Source of the DNA: DASQZT01 sp963728965
Lineage (GTDB): Bacteria; Acidobacteriota; Terriglobia; Bryobacterales; Bryobacteraceae
Reading direction: 5' to 3'
Length of the DNA stretch: 64,000 nucleotides
Assembly: GCA_963728965.1 (NCBI GenBank)
Contig: CAVSMH010000001.1
Coordinates: 496,001 to 560,000 of the forward strand
Shown here piece after piece: positions 55,965-63,408 of the stretch. How positions within the stretch are numbered: the first letter of the stretch is position 1; the number at the start of each line of letters is the position of its first letter. The notes under the pieces are model-generated. The model saw only the letters and a list, made by a program, of their open reading frames with translations, was not told where the DNA came from and ran no database searches. The translations under genes and the position numbers were made by a program.

Positions 55965-57447
55965 GTGTCTGACAAGAGTGGCGCTCGGTCGTCCGCGCCG
56001 ACGCTCCAGCCGTTGGTGCGGCTGGATCTCGAACTGGAGAGTCCATCGCCTGGATCGCATCCCGGAGCAGACGCCATCCTGTCGCCGAATGGGACGCGGT
56101 TGGTGTACGTCTCACAATCGAAGTTGTTCACCCGGCAACTCGATCAGTCAGGAACCACCGAGTTGCCGGGAACGGAAGGAGCAAAGGTGCCCTTCTTCTC
56201 ACCAGACGGGCGGTGGGTTGCTTTCTTCGCGGACGGAAAGCTGAAGAAGGTTTCGGTGCAGGGCGGTCCAGTCGTTTCGTTATGTGACAATCCCGGCGTC
56301 GGCGGTGGCAGTTGGGGCGAGGACGGCAACATTGTCACGACCATTGATTTCAGCTTTTCGCAGATTTCTTCCGCCGGAGGCAAGCCAATCAAGCTGGCCG
56401 AGGTGGCCCCGGGAGACAGCGTTCAGCGCTGGCCTCAGATACTGCCGGGGGGCAAGGCTGTATTGTTCACTTCTTATCCATCTATGACCGGGGTAGAGGG
56501 GGCGGCAATTGAGGCTCTGTCATTAAGCGATCGCCGTCGTAAAACAATCGTGCGCGGCGCCTCTTGGGGCCGCTACTTGGGCAGTGGTCACCTGATTTAT
56601 TCCGACAAAGGCGCGCTCTTTGCTGTTCACTTTGACCCGGACCGACTGGAAGTGCGTGGTTCTCCTACGGCAGTGCTACAGCAAGTGGCGTACAGCACGG
56701 CTTGGGGTTACCCGCAGGTTGACGTGTCGCAGACGGGTACACTGGTCTATCGGAGTTCCAGGGCCGGGGACGACTTGGTAACTGTCAATTGGCTTGATGA
56801 GGCTGGCACGATGAGCCCGCTCCTACCGCTGCCTGGCAATTATTCATCTCTAACGCTATCGCCGGACGGGCGCCGCCTGGCGCTGATTTTAGCAGGAGAC
56901 ATCTGGGTATACGAATTGGGGCGCGAGAGCATGACCCGGCTCACGTTCGGCGGGGGCTACAGCTTTCCGGTTTGGACTGCCGACGGCCGATACGTGGCCT
57001 TTCGCGGACCGCGCGGCATGCTATGGACCCGGGCCGATGGAACGGGGCAGCCTCACGTATTGACGCAGTGCGGCAATCCGCAAAACCCACAGTCCTTTTC
57101 GCCCGATGGTAAGCAGTTGGCATTTGTGGAAATAAACCCCGCAACGGGAGCAGACATCTGGACCCTGCCTGTGGAGAGCGGTTCGTCTGGCCTTCGAGCG
57201 GGCAAGCCGGAGGTGTTCCTCCAAACTCCCTTCCATGAGAGAGGTCCGGTTTTTTCGCCCGACGGGCGATGGCTCGCGTACTTTTCAAATGAGTCTGGCA
57301 ACTACCGGGTATATGTCGATTCGTTTCCGAATAAAGGCCGCAAGCGGCAGGTCTCGTCCGACGGTAATTCGGGGCCGATGTGGTCCCGCAATGGAAAGGA
57401 TCTGTTCTTCGTGCAGTTTCGCGCTCCGGCTGAACTCATGGCGGTGT

Positions 57448-57474
57448 CATATCAGCTTCGGCGCGCGGGAAAAG
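57448..57474. repeat. Left target duplication and terminal inverted repeat of the IS21-type transposon
   Basis: CATATCAG (57448-57455) is host sequence encoding SYQ of the PD40 protein. The element tip follows at 57456-57474. Confidence 0.88.
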
Positions 57475-57597
57475 TGACCCACCTCCGCTTTCCAAGACTG
57501 ACCCAGGCAGCTTGAATCGCGGCGCGGGGTGAGGAGTCATGTTTCCGCAGGAATTGATTGCCGTGCATCGATGGGCGCGGGCAGGACAGAAGCGGGC

Positions 57598-58071
57598 TTA
57601 GATTGCTGGCTTACAAAAATCCAGGAGCCATGCCGCGTTTTCCCGAAGTGTTGTGGTCGGCGATTCAGCGAGGAGGCGCAGAAGCACGTTTCTGCATCCG
57701 ATTGGGTCCCGCGTCGCGAGTTCCACCAGTGCGGTCGTAAACCCGTCGTTGTCGTATCCTTCATCGAATCCGCGCTGATACGCAGTCAGCAGATCGTGCA
57801 GGGAGGACGGGCCTGCAAGTTCTGAGATCGGCCACGCCGCAGCCTCCCGCCAGAAGATGTCATCGTTGTTGAGAAGCAGCAGCAATCGGGGCAGATCCTC
57901 CGTCGAAGCGCGCTTGTGAATCCGCTCAGCGGCAGACGCAGCGATGCTCGCGTCGTCCTGACGCAGTGCTTGGACGAGATCTTCCCATTCGCCTTCAGTC
58001 ATGCAGGTAAGCGAACCGAACAGTTGGTTGGCTCCTTCTGATTCTCTCATCAGTTCAGCTTCGTGCATCAT
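57598..58071 (-). CDS. HEAT-like small protein in the IS21-type transposon
   Basis: Up to 157 aa if it starts at MMHEAELMRESEG; a start at MTEGEWEDLV (58002) is also possible, and neither has a clear ribosome binding site. The body is helical with HEAT-like pairs: EDLVQALRQDDASIAASAAE, LPRLLLLLNNDDIFWREAAA, FTTALVELATRDPIGCRNVL. An acidic loop (GFDEGYDNDGF) is in the middle. Small proteins of this sort are often immunity or scaffold proteins, but nothing here shows which. It is divergent from the other five genes of the transposon. Confidence 0.6.
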   Translation of the reverse strand: MMHEAELMRESEGANQLFGSLTCMTEGEWEDLVQALRQDDASIAASAAERIHKRASTEDLPRLLLLLNNDDIFWREAAAWPISELAGPSSLHDLLTAYQRGFDEGYDNDGFTTALVELATRDPIGCRNVLLRLLAESPTTTLRENAAWLLDFCKPAI

Positions 58072-58141
58072 GGCGAAGCCACGGCAACTCGACCGGCATG
58101 CAGCGGTAAGCAGCCAGGGCTTTTGGTGATGATGTTTCACA

Positions 58142-58567
58142 ATGCCTGCGCCTCGGAAAAGACCGTGCTCCATCTGTCGTCACTGGTTCCGCCCGAACCC
58201 GCGTCTCGGACCACGCCAGCACGCGTGCAGTAAGTCCGAATGCCAGATGGCGCGGCGGAGCAAGACGCAGGCGAAGTGGCGCGCGAAGAACCCGGAGTAC
58301 GCTGCCGGCTACCGCATTCAGCAGCGGGGAGCGCAGGAACAACCGCCGGAGCCATTGCGTTTACCGCCGCCGCTAAGCCAACTTCCCTGGGATCTCGCGA
58401 AAGACGAGTTCGGGCAGAAAGGCTCTGATTTCATTGGGGTTATGGGATCACTTCTCATGCGCTCGGCGAAAGACCAGTTCCGCGCGTATGTAGTTGATCC
58501 CACAAGAGTTCTGAGTCCACTTGCCCCTCTCGCCGAAAAAGACCAGTTCCAGCCTGCTCCATACTGA
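58142..58567 (+). CDS. Cys-rich DNA-binding-like protein of the IS21-type transposon
   Basis: Encodes 141 aa. An N-terminal zinc-finger-like motif (RPCSICRHWFRPNPRLGPRQ, then HACSKSECQ) is followed by a very basic helix (ARRSKTQAKWRAKNPEYAAG), suggesting nucleic-acid binding. The second half is Pro rich and then helical. Similar genes, as I recall, sit next to ParB-like and IS21 genes in other soil bacteria, without known function. The ParB-like start is 23 nt after its stop. Confidence 0.65.
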   Translation: MPAPRKRPCSICRHWFRPNPRLGPRQHACSKSECQMARRSKTQAKWRAKNPEYAAGYRIQQRGAQEQPPEPLRLPPPLSQLPWDLAKDEFGQKGSDFIGVMGSLLMRSAKDQFRAYVVDPTRVLSPLAPLAEKDQFQPAPY

Positions 58568-58589
58568 TCGCGACGCCACGGACAATCGA

Positions 58590-59696
58590 ATGCAACTGGA
58601 GTTTCACCAACTCGACCGTCGCTGGGAGCACCTGCGAGTGCACCATCCCGGGCGGCAGCGGCGGCTGTTGGCGTCGCTGGCCGAGAGCGGCCAGCAAACG
58701 CCCATCGTAGTGGTGGTGGCCGAGGGCCAGGCGGACCGCTATGTGGTGATCGACGGCTACAAGCGGATCGTTGCACTGAAGCAACTGAACCGGGACACGG
58801 TGGAAGCGGTGGTGTGGCCGATGAGCGAGGCCGCGGCGGTGTTGCTGGACCGCTCACTGCGACTGAGCGAACACGAGACTGCGCTGGAAGTGGGATGGCT
58901 GTTGGCGGAGTTGGAGCGGCGTTTCGACTACGGGCTTGACGAGTTGGCGCGGCGATTTGATCGCAGCGTGAGTTGGGTATCGCGACGGCTGGGGCTGGTG
59001 GAGATTCTACCGGAAGCGATCCAACAACAGGTGCGCGATGGCAAGATATTGGCGCAGGTGGCGATGAAGTTTCTGGTGCCGGTGGCCCGCCAAAGCCTGG
59101 AAGACTGCCAACGGATGGCCGCCATCTTCGCCCAGCATCACTGCGATACGCGCGAAGCCGGCCACCTCTATGCCGCGTGGCGCAAAGGCTCGCCCGCGAT
59201 CCGCAAACGCATTCTGGATGATCCCGAGCTGTTTTTCAAAACACAGCGGCAAGCGCAAGAGAAAGCTCCGGCCGGAACCGGCGCTGAGCTGTTACGCGAT
59301 CTGGAAATGGTAGTGGCGATTGTGAACCGCGCGCAACGGCGACTGGCGGGCGCCGCTGTGACGGAGTTGGATAACCAACAATCGAAGGCCGCGCGGCATC
59401 AGATGGAGCGCATTCAAAATCAACTCCGCCGCATCGACGAAGCAATCCAACCGGAGAAGAAACCGCATGTTGAGCCAAGCGCAACGCACCACGATTCTGG
59501 AACTGAATGCGAAGCAAGTGAGCAAACGAGAGATCGCGCGGGTGATGGGGATCTCGCGCGTGGCGGTGCGCAAAGTTCTGCGATCGAACTCCACCGCGAT
59601 GCCGGAACTACACCGAGTCGCGAAGGCCGAACCCCACCGCCAACAGATCCTGGAGCTTTTCGACCGGTGCAAGGGGAATCTCGTGCGAGTCCATGA
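58590..59696 (+). CDS. ParB/Spo0J-like partition protein of the IS21-type transposon
   Basis: Encodes 368 aa from MQLEFHQLDRRWEHLRVHHP. The ParB N-terminal fold is clear: RQRRLLASLAESGQQTPIVV and DRYVVIDGYKRIVALKQLNRD (ParB/Srx-like VIDGYKR). A HTH domain follows (LDELARRFDRSVSWVSRRLG). The C-terminal ~75 residues are charged and low-complexity (ASEQTRDRAGDGDLARGG) and lie over the start of istA in another frame, a 230-nt overlap. No ParA is present, so it may act as a CTP-clamp or DNA-binding factor that marks element ends or targets rather than segregating a plasmid; that is inference. Confidence 0.8.
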   Translation: MQLEFHQLDRRWEHLRVHHPGRQRRLLASLAESGQQTPIVVVVAEGQADRYVVIDGYKRIVALKQLNRDTVEAVVWPMSEAAAVLLDRSLRLSEHETALEVGWLLAELERRFDYGLDELARRFDRSVSWVSRRLGLVEILPEAIQQQVRDGKILAQVAMKFLVPVARQSLEDCQRMAAIFAQHHCDTREAGHLYAAWRKGSPAIRKRILDDPELFFKTQRQAQEKAPAGTGAELLRDLEMVVAIVNRAQRRLAGAAVTELDNQQSKAARHQMERIQNQLRRIDEAIQPEKKPHVEPSATHHDSGTECEASEQTRDRAGDGDLARGGAQSSAIELHRDAGTTPSREGRTPPPTDPGAFRPVQGESRASP

Positions 59697-60867
59697 GGAG
59701 TTGGTGGCGGGCGGCGCGCAGTTATCGTATACCGCGTTAACGGCGTTCTGCCGGCGGCACGGAATCGGCTACGCGCCGCCCACGCCGGCGGGCCAGTACG
59801 CGTTCGCGCCGGGTGAGGAGGTTCAGCACGACACGTCTCCCCACGAACTCGAACTGGGCGGCAAGAAGCGCAAGGTGCAGACCGCCTCGGCGGTGCTGTG
59901 CTATTCGCGGATGCTGTTCTTCCAGTGTTATCCAAACTTCCGGCGTTTCGATTGCAAGGTATTTCTCACCGAGGCCCTACGCTACTTTGGCGGCGCCGCA
60001 ACGCGGACCATGATCGACAACACGCACGTGGTGGTGCTGCGCGGCAGTGGACGCGACATGGTGCCGGTACCGGAGATGGCCGCCTTTGGAGAGCGTTTCG
60101 GTTTTCAGTTCGTGGCACACGCGATTGGGAATGCCAACCGTTCGGCGCGCGTAGAACGTCCCTTTCATTTCATCGAGAACAACTTCCTGGCGGGGCGCAC
60201 CTTCCGCAGTTGGGAGGATCTGAATCAGCGTGCGCGGGAGTGGTGCGATAAGGTCAACTCGACCTACAAGAAACATATCCGTGCGGTTCCCCGTGAGCTG
60301 TTCGCCGTCGAACGGCTGCATCTGAAACCGCTGCCGATGTGGATTCCGGAGGTCTACCGGCTGCATCAGCGCCTGGTCGATATCGAAGGGTACGTGGCGC
60401 TGAACAGCAACCGGTACTCGGTTCCGGTGGACTGGATCGGTCGCCGCGTAGAGGTGCGCGAGACCAGGGACAAGATCGAGATTCAACTCGATGCCCGCCG
60501 CCTAGTCACGCACCGGCGCATTGCTGAAGCCGAGCACCAGCGAGTGATGCTGGCCGAGCATCGTCCACCGCGCGGTCAGAGAGACGCCCGGCCCGACCCG
60601 CATCCCGAAGAGAAGGCCATTGTCACGGCCGCGCCTGAGTTGGCCGACTACGTCGCTGGGTTGAAACAACGGAGCCGTAAGGTAGTCACGCTTGCCCTGC
60701 GGCAACTGTTACGTCTGGTGCGGGAGTATCCACGGGAACCGCTGTTGGGCGCCGTGCGCGAGGCCGGCCGTTATGGTCTTTACGATCTGGACCGGCTGGA
60801 ACGGATGATCTTGCGCCGCGTGACGCGCGAATACTTTCTGCTCGAAGGGGAGTCTGGCGATGACTGA
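59467..60867 (+). CDS. istA: IS21-family transposase IstA
   Basis: Encodes 466 aa. The N-terminal HTH is KREIARVMGISRVAVRKVLR. The DDE residues are Asp122 (EVQHDTSPHE), Asp184 (TRTMIDNTHVVV) and Glu230 (ANRSARVERPFHFIE). The C-terminal barrel contains VALNSNRYSVPVDWIGRRVE. It is complete and unbroken, in contrast to the IS21 remnants elsewhere in the window. Its ATG lies inside the ParB-like gene, and its stop overlaps istB. Confidence 0.95.
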   Translation: MLSQAQRTTILELNAKQVSKREIARVMGISRVAVRKVLRSNSTAMPELHRVAKAEPHRQQILELFDRCKGNLVRVHEELVAGGAQLSYTALTAFCRRHGIGYAPPTPAGQYAFAPGEEVQHDTSPHELELGGKKRKVQTASAVLCYSRMLFFQCYPNFRRFDCKVFLTEALRYFGGAATRTMIDNTHVVVLRGSGRDMVPVPEMAAFGERFGFQFVAHAIGNANRSARVERPFHFIENNFLAGRTFRSWEDLNQRAREWCDKVNSTYKKHIRAVPRELFAVERLHLKPLPMWIPEVYRLHQRLVDIEGYVALNSNRYSVPVDWIGRRVEVRETRDKIEIQLDARRLVTHRRIAEAEHQRVMLAEHRPPRGQRDARPDPHPEEKAIVTAAPELADYVAGLKQRSRKVVTLALRQLLRLVREYPREPLLGAVREAGRYGLYDLDRLERMILRRVTREYFLLEGESGDD

Positions 60868-61585
60868 AGAACTGGAACAACTGCTGAAGAATCTCAAGCT
60901 GCGGCGCATGCTGGAGATCTATGACGAACAGTTGCGGGCCGCCGACAAGGACGATATCAGTTACTCGGAGTTCGTCACGCGCCTGGTGCGCGCGCAGTTT
61001 CAAGCCAGGCAGGAGGGCGCGCTGGAGTGGCGAATCCGGCGCGCCAATCTGCCCGAGCGCTGGTCGCTGGAGACGTTCCCTTTTGCCCGCCAACCGGGCG
61101 TGAATCGCAAACAGATTCGTGGGTTTGCAGAGTTGGAGTTCATCACCAAGGCGGAGAATATCGTGCTGGTCGGGGAAACCGGAAGGGGCAAGACCGGATT
61201 GGCTTGTAGCCTGCTGCTGAAGGCGCTGGAGAATGGTTACCGCTGTCAGTTCGTCAAGGCTCAGGACTTATTCGACGAGATGTATGCCTCGCTGGCGGAT
61301 CGATCTTCGCGGCAGCTGCTCAAGCGCCTGGCGCGACTGGACGTCCTTTTGATCGACGAATTCGGGTATTTAAATCTGAAACCAGAGCAGTCCAACATCT
61401 TTTTCAAGCTGATGGAAGAACGTTACCGCCAGCATTCCACAATCATTACAACGAATTTGGTGTACGACGAGTGGCCGAACTTCTTGGGCAATCGCCCGAT
61501 GGTGGAAGCGTTACTGAGCCGTTTGCGGCACTACTGCCACACGGTGCACATTGACGGGCCGTCGCTGCGCCTGCCACAAAGTTGA
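60860..61585 (+). CDS. istB: IS21 helper ATPase IstB
   Basis: Encodes 241 aa. Walker A is GETGRGKTGLA, Walker B is LDVLLIDEFGYL, sensor 1 is STIITTNLVYDEW and the Arg finger region is ALLSRLRHYCHT. IstB assembles on target DNA and delivers it to IstA. The start overlaps the istA end by 8 nt. Confidence 0.96.
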   Translation: MTEELEQLLKNLKLRRMLEIYDEQLRAADKDDISYSEFVTRLVRAQFQARQEGALEWRIRRANLPERWSLETFPFARQPGVNRKQIRGFAELEFITKAENIVLVGETGRGKTGLACSLLLKALENGYRCQFVKAQDLFDEMYASLADRSSRQLLKRLARLDVLLIDEFGYLNLKPEQSNIFFKLMEERYRQHSTIITTNLVYDEWPNFLGNRPMVEALLSRLRHYCHTVHIDGPSLRLPQS

Positions 61586-61596
61586 GGAGTACCATT

Positions 61597-61929
61597 GTGG
61601 ATGACCGCTGCGACCAGGAAGAGTACATTCGGCAGGTTCTGGAGGCGTATCGCAAAACGCCAGGCACGATGGGTACAGTCCGTCGTCCGGACCGCATGCT
61701 GGCCGCGCAACTCTACCAGCGTGGCGTGGCCGTGAGCGTGATCGAAAATGCACTCGTGCTGGCGGCGGCGCGCCGCCTGATGCGGCCAGGGAATGCCCCA
61801 CCGTTGGGCACGATTCGCTCGCTGGCATATTTCCTGCCGGTGATCGACGAAGTGCTCGATATGCGCGTCAGCCCAGAGTACTTCCAGCACATACGCCGCA
61901 AGCTCGAAAAGGTCGCCCGCGATCGATAG
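61597..61929 (+). CDS. Small conserved-looking gene after istB
   Basis: Encodes 110 aa from a GTG with GAGGAG 7 nt upstream, so translation signals are good. Helical throughout: EEYIRQVLEAYRKTPGTMGT, RRPDRMLAAQLYQRGVAVSV, IENALVLAAARRLMRP, LGTIRSLAYFLPVIDEVLD, YFQHIRRKLEKVAR. The RPDRxLAxxLYxRGVxxxxIExAxxLAxxRR pattern suggests a dedicated family. I do not know its function; the position as last gene of the transposon operon suggests a transposition accessory factor. Confidence 0.65.
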   Translation: MDDRCDQEEYIRQVLEAYRKTPGTMGTVRRPDRMLAAQLYQRGVAVSVIENALVLAAARRLMRPGNAPPLGTIRSLAYFLPVIDEVLDMRVSPEYFQHIRRKLEKVARDR

Positions 61930-61934
61930 GCCAC

Positions 61935-62044
61935 CACGCGCTCTTGGCGCGGATGATGGAACAACAACCCCGGCACGCCTTCGGCGTGGATAATACCGCT
62001 TGCTCGTCTCACTCCCAAAAGAACACGCCTTCGGCGTGGATGAT
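61935..62044. repeat. Three hairpin repeats near the right end of the IS21-type transposon
   Basis: CACGCCTTCGGCGTGGATAAT-like units occur at 61974-61994 and 62024-62044, each a 6-bp hairpin (CACGCC/GGCGTG) plus GGATRAT. A weaker relative at 61935-61957 (GCGC hairpin plus GGATGAT) precedes them. Spacing is about 40-50 nt. They could be binding sites for IstA or for the ParB-like protein. The left end has no such repeats. Confidence 0.65.
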
Positions 62045-62116
62045 AGCCCCTGATCTCGCTCCCGTTCCCAGTCCCGTTCTCAGAGTGGGTCACTTCAGGC
62101 CATCTTTACTGGTCTA

Positions 62117-62143
62117 TTCTTGCCGAGCGCCCAAGCATATCAG
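62117..62143. repeat. Right terminal inverted repeat and target duplication of the IS21-type transposon
   Basis: The element tip is 62117-62135, and the second CATATCAG copy is 62136-62143, after which the PD40 gene continues in frame. Confidence 0.88.
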
Positions 62144-62347
62144 AGCCACGGTGATTCGTTCGTGACAGATCAGCCCCGGGTATGGTCGAACAAAATAGCG
62201 CAGTTCACGGCCACGAAGAGTCTTGCAGCAGGGCCCGACGGCAAACGGATCGTCGTCATTCTGCCGGCTGAGACGCCCCAAGAGCCGCAGGATCGCCTGA
62301 TCTTCCTGCTGAACTTCTTCGATGAATTGCGGCGTCGCGTGCCCTGA

Positions 62348-62805
62348 GCGCGCGCTGGCTACGCTCATCAGAAACCTCCGCCATCCCTCCCGATTCGCTC
62401 TTTGTTCCAAAACGTTGGCGGCTTATGCCAGATCCAGCCAGCTTCTCCGCCGCTAGCGGCGAAGTGTTGACGGATCAAGAATCTCCGAATTTCAGAACAC
62501 GTAAAGCAGGTGGTTCAGTTGTCGTATGAATGGGGCCCAAGAGGCCAAATGCGAACCGACGACTCTATGGATGTTTTTCCAGATCACCTTCTGGCATACT
62601 GGGGCCCAGTTCGATATTAAGCAGCCATCGGCTTTCCAGGGCGGCCACGATCTGATTGACCCCACGCGATCGATATTGGCCAATTTGAGATGTTAGTCTA
62701 CGAAGAGGTGCAGTATGAAGCGCAAACCTGCCACCTGCGCCACTCGCGATTCATGGGCTTGAGGGCGGGCCAGGAACCGGCCGAAGTGGTGGGGAAAGCC
62801 CGAAC
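62348..62805. other. Gene-poor stretch with a possible transposase scrap
   Basis: No complete gene. On the minus strand 62492-62683 reads WAPVCQKVIWKNIHRVVGSH and LASWAPFIRQLNHLLYVF, which looks like the tail of a transposase but is too short to assign. At 62705 GAGGTGCAGTATGAA starts a ~25-bp near-repeat of 39824-39848. Confidence 0.4.
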
Positions 62806-62950
62806 ATGATGGGCGAACAAAAGGCGAATTATGTTACTCTCTTTCCCGTGAAGCAGTGCCGCGTGTCGTTCAGGGATTCGGACGCTATTGAGCACGCCGT
62901 CGAACTGGAGGCGCGGACATTGTACGAAGCGGTGGGGCTAGTGTCCTGTC
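62806..62950 (+). pseudogene. 5' fragment of a small hypothetical gene
   Basis: The frame reads NYVTLFPVKQCRVSFRDSDA, then IEHAVELEARTLYEAVGLV, and then changes character. The SFRDxDxIEHAVELEARTLYEAVGLA pattern is one I associate with a short acidobacterial hypothetical protein, so the gene appears cut off after about 48 codons. Function unknown. Confidence 0.35.
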
Positions 62951-63012
62951 ACGTAAATGTCTTTATCCTTCACGGGCGGCATCAGAGAGGCATGTCGGAA
63001 GCTCGGCGGCGG

Positions 63013-63408
63013 CTATTTGGAGGCGTTGAAGCCTTCTGCTAATCCGACAAAGGCGGAGAATCCAAGCTGCTTAAGGGCAGTGGTTACGGTCTCGGTCGGA
63101 GCGAGACCCAGCACTCCGAGAACAGGGCCGTTCGGAAATGAGAAGTGATCATCGCGGATTTCCCCATGGTGCTCTTGCAACGTGGGAAGAACGGCCAAGA
63201 GGTTGCCCAAGCGGTCCTCCTGGTCAGTTACGTCGTAACAGGTAACGGCTCCTGTCTCCCGGTGATCGACGGTCCGATGGGCGGCCCAGATGCGCACACA
63301 GGCAGCCTTGTTGAGGATGCTGGCAACAGCCCACACAGGAGCTGTTTGTGCGGCAGCTTCGATACGGTCTCCGTAGTTTGGGTCCACGACTACAGTTGCA
63401 TTGGTCAT
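63013..63408 (-). CDS. Hypothetical 131-aa protein
   Basis: Starts MTNATVVVDPNYGDRIEAAA at 63408. Later segments PVWAVASILNKAACVRIWAA, TGAVTCYDVTDQEDRLGNLL and PTLQEHHGEIRDDHFSFPNG look well structured, with a mixed alpha/beta pattern and no known motif. It resembles short hypothetical proteins of Acidobacteriota in my memory. It overlaps the end of the IS630 transposase remnant by 4 nt on the same strand. It appears complete. Confidence 0.55.
   Translation of the reverse strand: MTNATVVVDPNYGDRIEAAAQTAPVWAVASILNKAACVRIWAAHRTVDHRETGAVTCYDVTDQEDRLGNLLAVLPTLQEHHGEIRDDHFSFPNGPVLGVLGLAPTETVTTALKQLGFSAFVGLAEGFNASK

Larger units (their letters stand above)
57456..62135 (+). mobile_element. 4,680-bp IS21-type transposon with accessory genes
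   Basis: Bounded by an exact 8-bp target duplication CATATCAG (57448-57455 and 62136-62143) and 19-bp imperfect terminal inverted repeats matching at 14 positions. Left tip: CTTCGGCGCGCGGGAAAAG. Complement of the right tip: CTTGGGCGCTCGGCAAGAA. Inside both ends is AAGTGACCCAC in inverted orientation (57472-57482 and 62085-62095), with another ACTGACCCA at 57497. Contents: a HEAT-like gene (minus strand), then on the plus strand a Cys-rich gene, a ParB-like gene, istA, istB and a small 3' gene. All coding frames look intact, so it may be mobile. Confidence 0.9.
54811..62347 (+). pseudogene. CadC-type winged-helix regulator with PD40 propeller, interrupted twice
   Basis: Three exon-like pieces reconstruct one gene. 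Piece 1 (54811-55344): winged helix (IVRFGPFELDLGAAELRKNG to ETVTRRGYRFIG) and a transmembrane helix (LALILFATATILLAVWIGA). Piece 2 (about 55965-57455): PD40/TolB-like repeats such as LSPNGTRLVYVSQ, PFFSPDGRWVAFFADGKLKK and GPVFSPDGRWLAYFSNESGN. Piece 3 (62144-62347): SHGDSFVTDQPRVWSN to LIFLLNFFDELRRRVP. An IS200 separates pieces 1 and 2, and the 4,680-bp IS21-type transposon separates 2 and 3; removing the latter with one CATATCAG joins MAVSYQ to SHGDSF in frame. The intact protein would be a membrane-bound regulator with an external sensor propeller. Confidence 0.85.
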
